Shown here piece after piece: positions 33,840 through 42,564 of a stretch of DNA of 64,000 bases. A program made the position numbers and the translations under genes. The notes beneath the pieces were generated by a model. It saw only the letters and a list, made by a program, of their open reading frames with translations. It was not told the origin of the DNA and did not search any database. This DNA is from Clostridia bacterium (GTDB taxonomy: Bacteria > Bacillota > Clostridia > Oscillospirales > Acutalibacteraceae): positions 36,620-100,619 of the forward strand of contig CAAFVV010000041.1 in assembly GCA_900766585.1 (NCBI GenBank), given 5' to 3'. How positions within the stretch are numbered: the first letter of the stretch is position 1; the number at the start of each line of letters is the position of its first letter.

Positions 33840-34700
33840 ATGTTGTATTCAGAAAAGCTGCCCTTATTTTCTGCGGCGCATCCGTGTGAGGAGATTACCG
33901 TCGGCGGCGCGCGTTTTCGCTATATACTGTCAGGAAACCCTGAACGCGAAAATACACGGAGTAAAGCACTCGTGTGCCTAAACGGCGGCATGAACACGCT
34001 TGAAATGTGGATGGACTATGCAGACGGGCTGTCCGACGCCTACCGCGTCCTCCTGTTTGATTACCCGCAGGAGCTGCGCACCAATCAGGCGCTGGTTGCG
34101 GGCATGCACGCCTTTTTTCAGACGCTCGGAATCGAAAAGCCCGTCTTTGTCGGCGCGAGCGACGGCGGCATGGTCGCGCAGATCTATGTGCAGAAGTATC
34201 CGGGTGAGACCGGCGGGCTGATCCTGATCTCCACCGGCGGCATGGATGCGAACACGCTCAAAAGCCTGAAAAGGAAGTACTTTTTCGCGCCGCTGATGCT
34301 GTGGTATATGAAGCACTGCAACTATGAAAAGCTGAAGCCGCGGCTGATCAAGGCGGGCATGAGCCATATCCGCAACGAGAGTGCCGATGAGATCGCCTAT
34401 GCCGAGAATATGTTTGTCACGATCTTTAAAGACTTCACGCAGGAAAAGGATGTGCATATCTCGGGACTGCTCGCCGACCTCATGAACCAGACGCCCGTGA
34501 CCGAGGCGGATTTTGCGGCGCTTGCGGGAAAAATTCTGCTCATCCTGCCGGATCAGGACTTTTTCTCGGGTGAAATGCAGGCGGATCTCATCCGGCTGAT
34601 GCATGACCCGCAGATCGCCTATGTTTCCGGCGGGCATCTGTCCACCGTGCTCCGCGCGGACGACTATATCCGCACCATCCGCGCATTTCTGGAGCAGTAA
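33840..34700 (+). CDS. Alpha/beta hydrolase (MhpC-like)
   Basis: A 286-residue hydrolase with a nucleophile elbow GASDGGM (about 100-106), LNGGMNTLEMWMDYADGL as the oxyanion region (about 47-64), the acid in ILLILPDQDFFSG (near 236) and His in YVSGGHLSTV (near 264). This is the third hydrolase of the operon and the most like the classic MhpC/lipase type. It has its own AAGGAGG ribosome site after a 95-base gap with no clear promoter or terminator (33745-33839), so a separate start cannot be excluded. Confidence 0.75.
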   Translation: MLYSEKLPLFSAAHPCEEITVGGARFRYILSGNPERENTRSKALVCLNGGMNTLEMWMDYADGLSDAYRVLLFDYPQELRTNQALVAGMHAFFQTLGIEKPVFVGASDGGMVAQIYVQKYPGETGGLILISTGGMDANTLKSLKRKYFFAPLMLWYMKHCNYEKLKPRLIKAGMSHIRNESADEIAYAENMFVTIFKDFTQEKDVHISGLLADLMNQTPVTEADFAALAGKILLILPDQDFFSGEMQADLIRLMHDPQIAYVSGGHLSTVLRADDYIRTIRAFLEQ

Positions 34701-34713
34701 ACAAGGAGGAGCT

Positions 34714-35217
34714 ATGAAAACATTCCATTATTCCCTCAATCACCGGGCGGATGAAGCCTATATGGCAAAAATGTGCCATGAGGGCTGGGCTGCCCAAAGC
34801 CTTGTGGAGGGCATCTGGACATTTGTGCCATGCAGACCGGATCAGTATACCTTCCACGTGTGCTATCTGCGCGGCAAAAGCGATGCCGAGGTGGACGCGC
34901 TGAAACGGGGACTTGCCGAAAAGGGCATCGAATTTGTCTCCCGCTATTCCTTCTGGGCCATATTCCGCAGTGAGCAGGATTTCCGGCTCTATACGCCAAA
35001 GGAGGAGCTGGCGGTCAGCCGCCGCATCCGCCGCCCGATGCTGTGGGGCAGCGCGCTCTGTTGGCTTGCCGCCGGCGGGCTTTTATGGCTGTCCGTCAGC
35101 GTCAGCGCGTGGTTTGGTGTTTTGTGTGCGCTGTTTGCCGTCTATGCGGCAATGTGCACCCTGCTCGGCGCCTCCTACACCCGCCTGATCCGTAAGCTGA
35201 GGAGGGAAGCCGCATGA
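34714..35217 (+). CDS. DUF2812 membrane-associated protein
   Basis: A 167-residue protein. The N-terminal two thirds form a soluble DUF2812 domain (AYMAKMCHEGWAAQSLVEG, near 13-31; FVPCRPDQYTFHVCYL). It is followed by a basic stretch RRIRRPM and two hydrophobic helices (about 109-150). DUF2812 genes usually stand beside a PadR-type regulator and are thought to be its partner or an anti-regulator. No PadR gene is present here, which is unusual. It overlaps the next gene by ATGA. Confidence 0.7.
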   Translation: MKTFHYSLNHRADEAYMAKMCHEGWAAQSLVEGIWTFVPCRPDQYTFHVCYLRGKSDAEVDALKRGLAEKGIEFVSRYSFWAIFRSEQDFRLYTPKEELAVSRRIRRPMLWGSALCWLAAGGLLWLSVSVSAWFGVLCALFAVYAAMCTLLGASYTRLIRKLRREAA

Positions 35218-35693
35218 TTGTGCTGCAATTGCTGCTCTACTGCCTGCTGTTCACCGCAATGGTAAAAATCGCCGTGATCGGCGGCGCGGTCAATGGGCTG
35301 TATTTTTACCCAAAGGCGGTGCAGGAGCGCGCCATCGCACTGGGACTGATCGGCCGCGACGCGATGAACCGGAAGCGGAAGCGCTTTATGATCTCGTTTT
35401 ACATCGTCATGCTTGCCGCCCTTGTTCTGATCATCGGTGCGTGGAACGGAGTTACCGGCTTTGGCAAGGCTTACTGGCAGGCTCTGCTGTTTCTCGAGGT
35501 CATGAATGTGTATGACGGCGTCGTGATCGACAAGCTGTGGGTCGGACACAGCCGGTTTTGGGTGCTGCCGGGGCTTGAGGATATGCCGTTTGTGCAGACA
35601 TGGCGGCAGATGCTGAAAAAACGGAGTCTGCTGGCGCTGATCTGGTTCGCGGGAGCGGCGATTGCTGCCGGTATCGTGGTGCTGATCTTCTGA
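35214..35693 (+). CDS. Small membrane protein of unknown function
   Basis: A 159-residue protein with four likely membrane helices (about 3-24, 63-80, 87-100 and 139-158) and a polar loop containing NRKRKRFM. I do not recognise a family. Its start shares ATGA with the DUF2812 gene, and 20 bases separate it from the last gene, so it belongs to the same operon. Confidence 0.6.
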   Translation: MIVLQLLLYCLLFTAMVKIAVIGGAVNGLYFYPKAVQERAIALGLIGRDAMNRKRKRFMISFYIVMLAALVLIIGAWNGVTGFGKAYWQALLFLEVMNVYDGVVIDKLWVGHSRFWVLPGLEDMPFVQTWRQMLKKRSLLALIWFAGAAIAAGIVVLIF

Positions 35694-35713
35694 AGGAAAG
35701 CGGGGGTGCTGCC

Positions 35714-36373
35714 GTGAAAAGAGCCTATGCGAGGTCATCCTATGCCAAGCCGTATGAGCGCTGCTGCCGGGAGCAATATCCGGACGAAGCCGGACAGATC
35801 TTCGCGAAAGCCGAGAAGTATTATCTCAAATTTATGAAGGACATGCCCGATCTCGGCGAAAACATGATGGCAAAGAATATGCTCGACTGGTTTACCATTC
35901 TGTCCTTTTATGAGGCGAGCGATCACCGGCTCGACGGCGAAGCGCTGCTCAAAATCAAGCGGCAGATGACCGATAAAATGAAATTTCTCGGTAAACTCGT
36001 AAACGCCAACCGCCAGAAATGGCCCTACCGCCTGTTTGAAAAGGTCTATGTGAAGTATGACCGGCAGCGAAAAGACCATCTGGCCAAGGGTGAATGGACG
36101 GACAGCTGGCGTGTGGAGATCAATCCCGACCGCCGCACGGAGGGCTTCTGCTTCCACCTCGTCGGCTGCCCCATCGCCAGGCACGCCAAAGCACACGGCT
36201 ATGAAGCGCTTCTGCCGTATCTCTGCCAAACCGACCACTTTCTCGCCGAGGTCATGCACGCGCGGCTCATCCGCACCCAGACCGAAGCGCTCGGCGGCAG
36301 CTGCTGCGATTACTGGTATGTCGGCGATAAAAGCCCCGTGCTTGACCGGTATGCGGGACTAATAAAGATATAA
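35714..36373 (+). CDS. ATC hydrolase-like protein, second copy
   Basis: A 219-residue member of the L-2-amino-thiazoline-4-carboxylic acid hydrolase family and last gene of the operon. The conserved C-terminal half shows GFCFHLVGCPIARHAKAHG (about 145-163), LLPYLCQTDHFLAEV, LIRTQTEALGGSCCDYWYVG (about 186-205), matching the CP...C..D...RT.T...G..CD pattern. It is only distantly like the copy at 31206, so the two may act on different substrates. GTG start at 35714 follows GAAAGCGGGGG; the open frame upstream to 35600 is inside the preceding gene. Confidence 0.75.
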   Translation: MKRAYARSSYAKPYERCCREQYPDEAGQIFAKAEKYYLKFMKDMPDLGENMMAKNMLDWFTILSFYEASDHRLDGEALLKIKRQMTDKMKFLGKLVNANRQKWPYRLFEKVYVKYDRQRKDHLAKGEWTDSWRVEINPDRRTEGFCFHLVGCPIARHAKAHGYEALLPYLCQTDHFLAEVMHARLIRTQTEALGGSCCDYWYVGDKSPVLDRYAGLIKI

Positions 36374-36390
36374 GCATGACACAAAGCAAA

Positions 36391-36435
36391 GCACACGCCC
36401 TCCGCCACTCAAAAAAAGCGGCGGAGGACGTGTGC
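36391..36435 (+). terminator. Hairpin between convergent operons
   Basis: GCACACGCCCTCCGCC pairs with GGCGGAGGACGTGTGC (one mismatch, loop of 13 with an A run). It lies between the end of the ATC-hydrolase-like gene and the end of the minus-strand lipoprotein gene. No good T tract follows on either side, so it may stop transcription weakly or protect 3' ends. Confidence 0.5.
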
Positions 36436-36450
36436 TGTACAGGGACAGGC

Positions 36451-37671
36451 TCAGCGTGTCGAGATCAGGTTCATATGGCGGATATCCACGGTCACGTCAT
36501 ATGTCCCGACCGTTTCAAACCCCACGTTCATGCCGCTGATCGCCAGATCAGCAGGCGAGGTCACTTTATCGGACAGGCAGCCCCGCAAACGGGCTTCCGC
36601 AAACATGTCGTGCAGCGGCGCGGTCAGATCCAGCTCCACATGGACCCAGCGGTTCCCCGGCGCGGGACGTCCGTTTTTCCATAGACTGCCGTCCGCCCTG
36701 GCGTAGGTATCCTCCGTCCCGAGCAGATAGATCAGATCGCCGGAGGCATCGGCCTTGCCGCTGTCCCTGGCGACATACAGCCCGGTCTTTTCCTGCGCAG
36801 AGGAAAACAGGGTCACGCCGAACCAGATGCGATCCGGCGAATCCACTCCGCTCACATAGAGGTACAAAAGATACTGCGACAGGTGCGCGTAATCACGGGG
36901 ATTTTCCGTATACACATATGCCGCCAGCCGGATATCCATCGACAGCGTCAGCTTTTCCATGTCACAGCGGTAATACGCGCGCTCTCTTTTTCCCAGCGAG
37001 GAATAGCCGAAATCCGGCGCTTCGAGCAGCAGATGCGGCCAATAATCCCCCGCTGCCGCCGCATGGTCGGGCTTTCCGGCATAATACGGTGCGCTGTTCA
37101 GGCGCAGCGACAGACCGCCGTCCTGCAAATAGGTGATCCATTTGCTTTTTCCGTCGGTCAGCGTATTTGCCGCCGAGGACACACGATCTTTCCAAAGGCA
37201 CGGGCCGCTGTCCCATTGGGCCACAATCCAGGAGGGCGAGCCGTTTTTTGTCAGGTAGCGAAACTGCCCCAGATCGGAAAAGGTGTCGCCGTTTTGGTGG
37301 TCCTTCTGAGAGCGCACGGTCATGCCGTAATAAAAATCGTTATCCGGAATCAGCTGGCGCTGATTCGGCGCCAGCGTCGATCCGGCGGTGGGGGGAATAT
37401 ACGGCTGGTCGGCAAGCGTGGTCTTTGCCGTCGTCGATGCCGGCTTTGCAGACGTCGACCGCTGCGAAGCAGCAGAGGAGGCGGCGGTCCTGACCGTTGT
37501 CAGCGTTGTTTCGGCGGCGGAGGACGCCGCCTCTGTTTGGCCCGTCGATGCCGCTGTCGATCCCGCGGCAGTCGATTCGGGCAGAAGGCTTTCGTCAGGC
37601 TGCCCGCTGTCCGCGCACGCCGTCAGGCAGAGCAGCAGCACCGACACCAGCCATACAGCAATCTTCTTCAT
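36451..37671 (-). CDS. Lipoprotein with beta-sandwich-like domain, end of the GH78-GH38 operon
   Basis: A 406-residue lipoprotein (lipobox CLTAC, Cys19), then about 85 residues of Ser/Thr/Ala-rich linker, then an all-beta globular part with aromatic-rich strands (YLLYLYVSGVDSPDRIWFGV, WVHVELDLTAPLHDMF, GTYDVTVDIRHMNLIS). The folding pattern suggests a carbohydrate-binding or LamG-like sandwich, but I cannot assign a family. Its place behind GH38 makes an extracellular glycan-binding role plausible. Start at 37671 after AGGAAGATC; the frame upstream overlaps the GH38 gene. Confidence 0.6.
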   Translation of the reverse strand: MKKIAVWLVSVLLLCLTACADSGQPDESLLPESTAAGSTAASTGQTEAASSAAETTLTTVRTAASSAASQRSTSAKPASTTAKTTLADQPYIPPTAGSTLAPNQRQLIPDNDFYYGMTVRSQKDHQNGDTFSDLGQFRYLTKNGSPSWIVAQWDSGPCLWKDRVSSAANTLTDGKSKWITYLQDGGLSLRLNSAPYYAGKPDHAAAAGDYWPHLLLEAPDFGYSSLGKRERAYYRCDMEKLTLSMDIRLAAYVYTENPRDYAHLSQYLLYLYVSGVDSPDRIWFGVTLFSSAQEKTGLYVARDSGKADASGDLIYLLGTEDTYARADGSLWKNGRPAPGNRWVHVELDLTAPLHDMFAEARLRGCLSDKVTSPADLAISGMNVGFETVGTYDVTVDIRHMNLISTR

Positions 37672-37694
37672 GATCTTCCTCATTTCCGTCAGGG

Positions 37695-40100
37695 TCAGAT
37701 GCACAGCTCACGTTCTTCACACAACTCGCCGCGGCACAGGCGCAGCGTCTTGACCTCATAGGGACCAAACGTCAGCTCCGCCGACGCGCCGCCGCAGTGA
37801 AGCTGCGTGCTGCGCGTCCCCTCCGCATTGTGGAACAGACGAAGGATATATCCCTCTCCCGGATCGGCCTTTTTGAACGCCTCCAGCGTGATGCACGGAT
37901 CGGACACGGTCACGGAAAATGCGCGGGGCATCGCCGCATCGGCATCCGGAAACACGTTGAGCGCGTACGGCGTCTGGTTGAATTCTGCCGCCAGCCTTTG
38001 CAGATCCTCTGTTTTGGCGGGAATCAGGCGGAAGTCAAAGCTCTGCCAGCCCTGGTCGATTTTCTTGGTAAAGCGCCCCTTAGGCAGCAGCGGGCGGTCA
38101 CTGATGGGATGGGCACAGTAGGTCGCCCCGCGTACCAGCGACAAATACACGTCGCCGTACTGGCAGGAGGAGCCGTACTGGCAGTTGTTCAGAACCGCAA
38201 AGCAGTCCTCTCCGTCCTGCATGGCAACAAACCGCTGCGCCACGCACTCGCGCCCGTCCATAAACAGCGCTTCCGTCCCGTAGACCGTCTGCCCGATATA
38301 CCGGCCGGTCATCGCCATCGGGATCTTCAGCTTCAGCATACGGTCGGCGTCGCCCCAGAACACGTCCATGTGGATGTCCACGGCAGGGCTGTTTTTATAC
38401 AGACGGTATTCCATGCGTATGCGTGTACTCTCCGTTGACAAAAAGCTCTCAATACCGAGATACACGTCGCCGTCCTCGATGACCTGAACCGGCTGCATAC
38501 CGGCAAACACGCCGTCCGGCTTCTCCATAAGCGTGAACGGCTTGCCGTTTCTGCCCATGCCCTGCTGCTGAAAGTCGCCCATGCCCCACGGGTCGGCATT
38601 GTCCTCGAACAGCATCGGCACGATCGGCCCGCGCAGATATTCTCTGCCGTTTACGCTTATCCGCTCCAAAAGGCCGCTCTCCCGCCGTACCTCTGCGCAC
38701 CGGTCAGGCTGCAGAAGCTGCGTGCTTCTTTCCGATTTTATCGGCGATACCGGCGCCATCGCCGTGCGGACGGAATAGCGCGTGATCGCCATCGGCGCAA
38801 GCTCCGCCTCAAAGATCACCTTTTTCCGCCAATCCAGTGTCAGATTGCTCTCCTCATGTACGCTCTGCGACAAAACAGGAGTGCCTTTTTCGTCAAACAC
38901 CTGCATCGCCGTGACTTCCGTTTCGCTCCAGTTCTGGTCGGCCAGAGTAAACTCGCAGGCGACCGGCGCATGAACGGTATACGGATGCGGATTAAATACA
39001 ATGACCGGATATTCCCCCGGCTCGGCGGGCTTTTGTCCTCTTGTCAGCGCAAACAGCGCCTGTGCGCGGAGGTCGGAGAGGATCCGCATCGCGTGGTCAA
39101 TCCAGTACAGCGCATTGTCCTCGCCGCTCTTTATGGTCGTGCCGGGCAGCACATCATGAAATTCACAGCTCAGCAGATCATCCACCGCCTCGTCGAGCTG
39201 CTTTTGCGGATACGCCATCTCGCCCTGCAGCTCGGCAAGCGCACAGATCTTCTCGGTGAACCAGAGCATATTCTCCAGCTCAACGTGCTTCCGCTTCACC
39301 CGGCTCATCGTCGTATAGCAGCCGGGCATGGAGGTGCGCAGCGACTCTCTGACGACGCACTGCGGATCAATGCGGGCAAAGAATTGCTCGGGAGTGGAGT
39401 GGATCAGGTGCATATCGCCCTTGGCCATCAGTGCCTCAATGTCCGCAAGATCCTTGCGGGACGGTCCGCCGCCGTGGTTGCCCACGCCCCACAGCACGCA
39501 GACAATGTCCTCCGGCTGATCCTTCGCCTTGCGGTCGATATGAAATGCCGCCTGTCCCAGCGGCGTGTTATACGATTCCACGCGATTGACCTTGATCCGG
39601 CTGCCGTCAAAGCCCTCCCACCAGAACTGGTCGCTTTCGGTCGGGAACTGGCTGCAGTAGGGGCGGGTGATCAGATAGCTGTCCTGTCCGCATTTGGACA
39701 GGACCTGCACCAGTCCGCGGCTGTGTCCGAAGGAGTCAAAATTGATCGCCGTCGAGGGGCAAACGCCGAAATGCTCCGCAAAATAGCGGCGGCCGACCAA
39801 AATCTGCCGCACAATGCTTTCGCCGCTCGGCATGTTGCAGTCCGGCTGCAGAAACCAGCCGCCCATCACATGCCATTTTCCCTCGCGGATCAGCGCCTTG
39901 ATCTTCTCAAAAAGCGGGGGATCGTACCGCTCAACATACCGGTAAACCGTCACCTCGTTATGGCAGAAGATATAGTCAAACTCCCCCGCCAGATTAACGG
40001 CGGAACGGAACGTGGACAGCGCCGCAAAGGCGCCCTCATCCTCCGTCCACTGCCAGATGGTGTCCAAATGGGCGTTGCAGATCAGATGAACCTCTTTCAT
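37695..40100 (-). CDS. GH38 alpha-mannosidase
   Basis: Retaining alpha-mannosidase of 801 residues with no signal peptide, so probably cytosolic and acting on imported oligosaccharides. Catalytic-domain marks: the zinc site in ICNAHLDTIWQW (about 7-18; His and Asp) and INFDSFGHS (about 120-128), where the Asp after the aromatic is the usual nucleophile position. GVGNHGGGPS and EFHDVLPGT (about 345-353) contain further metal and active-site residues. The C-terminal half is the beta-rich GH38 domain. Start at 40100 after GGAGGTCGACCC, with an ATGA overlap with the GH78 gene. It could cleave alpha-mannose from plant, host or microbial glycans. Confidence 0.9.
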   Translation of the reverse strand: MKEVHLICNAHLDTIWQWTEDEGAFAALSTFRSAVNLAGEFDYIFCHNEVTVYRYVERYDPPLFEKIKALIREGKWHVMGGWFLQPDCNMPSGESIVRQILVGRRYFAEHFGVCPSTAINFDSFGHSRGLVQVLSKCGQDSYLITRPYCSQFPTESDQFWWEGFDGSRIKVNRVESYNTPLGQAAFHIDRKAKDQPEDIVCVLWGVGNHGGGPSRKDLADIEALMAKGDMHLIHSTPEQFFARIDPQCVVRESLRTSMPGCYTTMSRVKRKHVELENMLWFTEKICALAELQGEMAYPQKQLDEAVDDLLSCEFHDVLPGTTIKSGEDNALYWIDHAMRILSDLRAQALFALTRGQKPAEPGEYPVIVFNPHPYTVHAPVACEFTLADQNWSETEVTAMQVFDEKGTPVLSQSVHEESNLTLDWRKKVIFEAELAPMAITRYSVRTAMAPVSPIKSERSTQLLQPDRCAEVRRESGLLERISVNGREYLRGPIVPMLFEDNADPWGMGDFQQQGMGRNGKPFTLMEKPDGVFAGMQPVQVIEDGDVYLGIESFLSTESTRIRMEYRLYKNSPAVDIHMDVFWGDADRMLKLKIPMAMTGRYIGQTVYGTEALFMDGRECVAQRFVAMQDGEDCFAVLNNCQYGSSCQYGDVYLSLVRGATYCAHPISDRPLLPKGRFTKKIDQGWQSFDFRLIPAKTEDLQRLAAEFNQTPYALNVFPDADAAMPRAFSVTVSDPCITLEAFKKADPGEGYILRLFHNAEGTRSTQLHCGGASAELTFGPYEVKTLRLCRGELCEERELCI

Positions 40101-42454
40101 GGGTCGACCTCCTGTATGATTTGCGCCAAAAGCGGCATTTCTGTGCGGTAACTGACCGTGATCTCTCTCTGACAAAGTGTATACGCCTCCTGCCCGGGGA
40201 GACAGACCGTGACCGGCACCGCCCGCTCGAGCGTCAGCATCACCGTGGCCGTGCAGTCTCTGCCCGTTTTTGCCACCTGCCGCTGCACGCGGGCCAGCTG
40301 TCCGCCGATCGGCACCGTCACCGTCAGACTGCCCAGACACACGTCGTGCGGGCAAAGGCGTAGCGTATCCGCCCCCGGCGACGCCGGCTGAAGCCCCGCC
40401 GCCATGCTGACAAGCTCATACAGCGGCACCGCCGACCACCCGTGACAGTCGCTGCGCTGCGACACCGTATCCTCCGGCCACGTGGTCAGATGATACGGTA
40501 AAAGCCGCAGCCACGGCATCCATTTTTCCGGGAATTCATCGTATACTCCCACCTGCTCCATGGCGCGGAACAGATAGAAGGACATGGAATATGAGCACGG
40601 CAACAGCTGCTTATCTGTCATGCAGCGGCGCATCAGCGCCTTTGCCCCGGCGCCGGTCACACAGCCGGACAGCACCGCCCAGATCTGCGCATGCTGACTG
40701 AACGCCGTCTCCCTTTCGTGCGTTTTATAGTACCCCGCTCCGGCATCCCACGAAACGGCGTTGACGGCGCGGATAAGGCTTTTTTGGCTTTGCTCGTAGC
40801 GTGCCGCCAGATCCGGAAGCCCGTCTGCCCGGCAGAAGGTGACCATACGTCCCATGGCATAGGCCACCATCGACGAATACAGATACAGCTTCTCATCCGG
40901 ATCGGAGACCGGGCTGCCGTGATTATCCCGCCACGCCTCCAGCCAGTCCACAAAGCGCCAGTAGCCGGTGTCGGACAACAGCCCGTCCCGTGCGTCGATA
41001 CGCTCCTCAAAATAGCTGAGAATACGCATTACGGTCGGCAGATAGCAGTGCACGGTTTCGACATCGCCGTGATACCGGTAGTGATAGTACAGAATGTCCA
41101 CAAAAAAGATAGAGAAGATCGGGATGACCTGATCAAAAAGCGCCGGTGCATTGCCGGTGATCATGCCGTCCGGCCGCAGCGAGCTGTGAAAATCGTACAG
41201 CGCCTTGCGCGCCAGGCGGTCGTCCGCCGACACCTGATAGGTCAGCAGCGCCTCGATCATGGTATCCAGCGTATACTGCATCTGCTCATAATACGGGCAG
41301 TCGACATAGGTGTCCAGCATACAGCGCTCCAGCGTGGTCAGGCTGATATCATACAACTGCTGCACCCGCGGCTCCTCCGCCCGGCAGCTGCCGGTGACCG
41401 CCAGCGGATAGCCCGTCATCTGAAAGGATATCCCCCTCCACTCGACCGGCGTCTCCTCCGCCGTAACCGTCACACGGAGATAGCGGAACACGCGCATGTC
41501 AAACGGGGCGTATTCCTGCGTGCCGCTGCCGGTCAGGTACAGATCCTCCTCGCCGCACAGCTCTCCCGACACGTCATCCCGCACCCGTTTTTCCACTCCG
41601 CCGTCCGCCTGCCGGGGAAACGCATAGCACTCGGCATACCGCAGGCGTACCGTGCCGCCCGCCTTGGCGGAATACAGCGCAAGCGAGACATAGGCGTCGG
41701 CAAGCGTCCCCATATCCACATCCATAAAAGCGGCGGAATGCGGCGGGATCACCGCCGTTTCCCCGTTCAGCACACAGCGCAGATCCGCGCTGCCGCCGTA
41801 TTTCGTGCAGCCCTGCGGCTGCACCGGCCGCCGACAGAGCAGGGGTATATCCCGCGGGCGGAGCTGCCATTCATACAGCACGCCCCCGAGCCGACAGGGA
41901 ATGCCCGGTGCGATCTCGCGGCAGGGACGCCAGTCCGCCTGATCCGCGCCGCTTGGCCAGCCGGGCGGCAAAAGCGCCCCGTCGATCCGCTCCATGTCGC
42001 CGGCATACCGGCTCTGCTTCGCCTCCGTAAAGCCGCGCGCCGTATTTTGGCGGCACATCCAGTTTTCATCGGTGTTCAGCGCCGGCCGCTGCGGGCATTC
42101 CAGCCAGAAGGCCGCGCGCGAGCCGTTGACCGACGACACGGGGCCGCTGTGGAAATCCACGGCGCCGGTATAGTCGTTCGGATAGTGGATCACTTCGACA
42201 CACAGGACATTTTCGCCTGCGCGCAGATATGAACCGATCGGGACGATATCATAATAGGTGCGGAAGCGGTCGCCCTTTTCCGGACCGATTGCCGCAAAGA
42301 CGCCGTTGACATACAGCCGGTACCGGCTGTCCGCAGATATATGCACCGAAAGCGCCGACGGCTCGTCCATAATAAAACGCCGGCGAAAAAATACAGCCTG
42401 TTTATGTAAACCGGGAGCAGAATCGTCCCAGATCCATTTGGCGATCTCATTCAT
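40097..42454 (-). CDS. GH78-type alpha-L-rhamnosidase
   Basis: A 785-residue enzyme of the six-hairpin glycosidase class. N-terminal beta-sandwich domains (SADSRYRLYVNGVFAAIGPE, about 50-69, is the usual jelly-roll motif) lead to an (alpha/alpha)6 barrel with DCPYYEQMQYTLDT (about 396-409). Asp, Glu and Asp fall at offsets 0, 5 and 12, as in GH78 enzymes of the Bacillus RhaB type. The C-terminal part contains CHGWSAVPLYEL. No signal peptide is seen, so it acts inside the cell. Start at 42454 after GAGGAG. An operator-like site lies 50 bases upstream. First gene of an operon with GH38 and a lipoprotein. Confidence 0.85.
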   Translation of the reverse strand: MNEIAKWIWDDSAPGLHKQAVFFRRRFIMDEPSALSVHISADSRYRLYVNGVFAAIGPEKGDRFRTYYDIVPIGSYLRAGENVLCVEVIHYPNDYTGAVDFHSGPVSSVNGSRAAFWLECPQRPALNTDENWMCRQNTARGFTEAKQSRYAGDMERIDGALLPPGWPSGADQADWRPCREIAPGIPCRLGGVLYEWQLRPRDIPLLCRRPVQPQGCTKYGGSADLRCVLNGETAVIPPHSAAFMDVDMGTLADAYVSLALYSAKAGGTVRLRYAECYAFPRQADGGVEKRVRDDVSGELCGEEDLYLTGSGTQEYAPFDMRVFRYLRVTVTAEETPVEWRGISFQMTGYPLAVTGSCRAEEPRVQQLYDISLTTLERCMLDTYVDCPYYEQMQYTLDTMIEALLTYQVSADDRLARKALYDFHSSLRPDGMITGNAPALFDQVIPIFSIFFVDILYYHYRYHGDVETVHCYLPTVMRILSYFEERIDARDGLLSDTGYWRFVDWLEAWRDNHGSPVSDPDEKLYLYSSMVAYAMGRMVTFCRADGLPDLAARYEQSQKSLIRAVNAVSWDAGAGYYKTHERETAFSQHAQIWAVLSGCVTGAGAKALMRRCMTDKQLLPCSYSMSFYLFRAMEQVGVYDEFPEKWMPWLRLLPYHLTTWPEDTVSQRSDCHGWSAVPLYELVSMAAGLQPASPGADTLRLCPHDVCLGSLTVTVPIGGQLARVQRQVAKTGRDCTATVMLTLERAVPVTVCLPGQEAYTLCQREITVSYRTEMPLLAQIIQEVDP

Positions 42455-42503
42455 GTAGTTTTTCTCCTCAAGGTTATCGGAAAACAAGGGGGTACACGCG
42501 CTG

Positions 42504-42517
42504 TGTTCGCGCTAACA
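42504..42517 (-). promoter_or_regulatory. LacI-type operator, site 1
   Basis: Plus strand TGTTCGCGCTAACA (minus TGTTAGCGCGAACA), a 14-base near-palindrome with the central CG of LacI/GalR operators. It lies 50 bases before the GH78 gene and just after the LacI gene. A weak -35 (TTGTTA) overlaps it. Confidence 0.65.
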
Positions 42518-42564
42518 AATCGCCGGACAGCCGCCCCCCTGGCGGCATATGACCGGCGGTGCTT

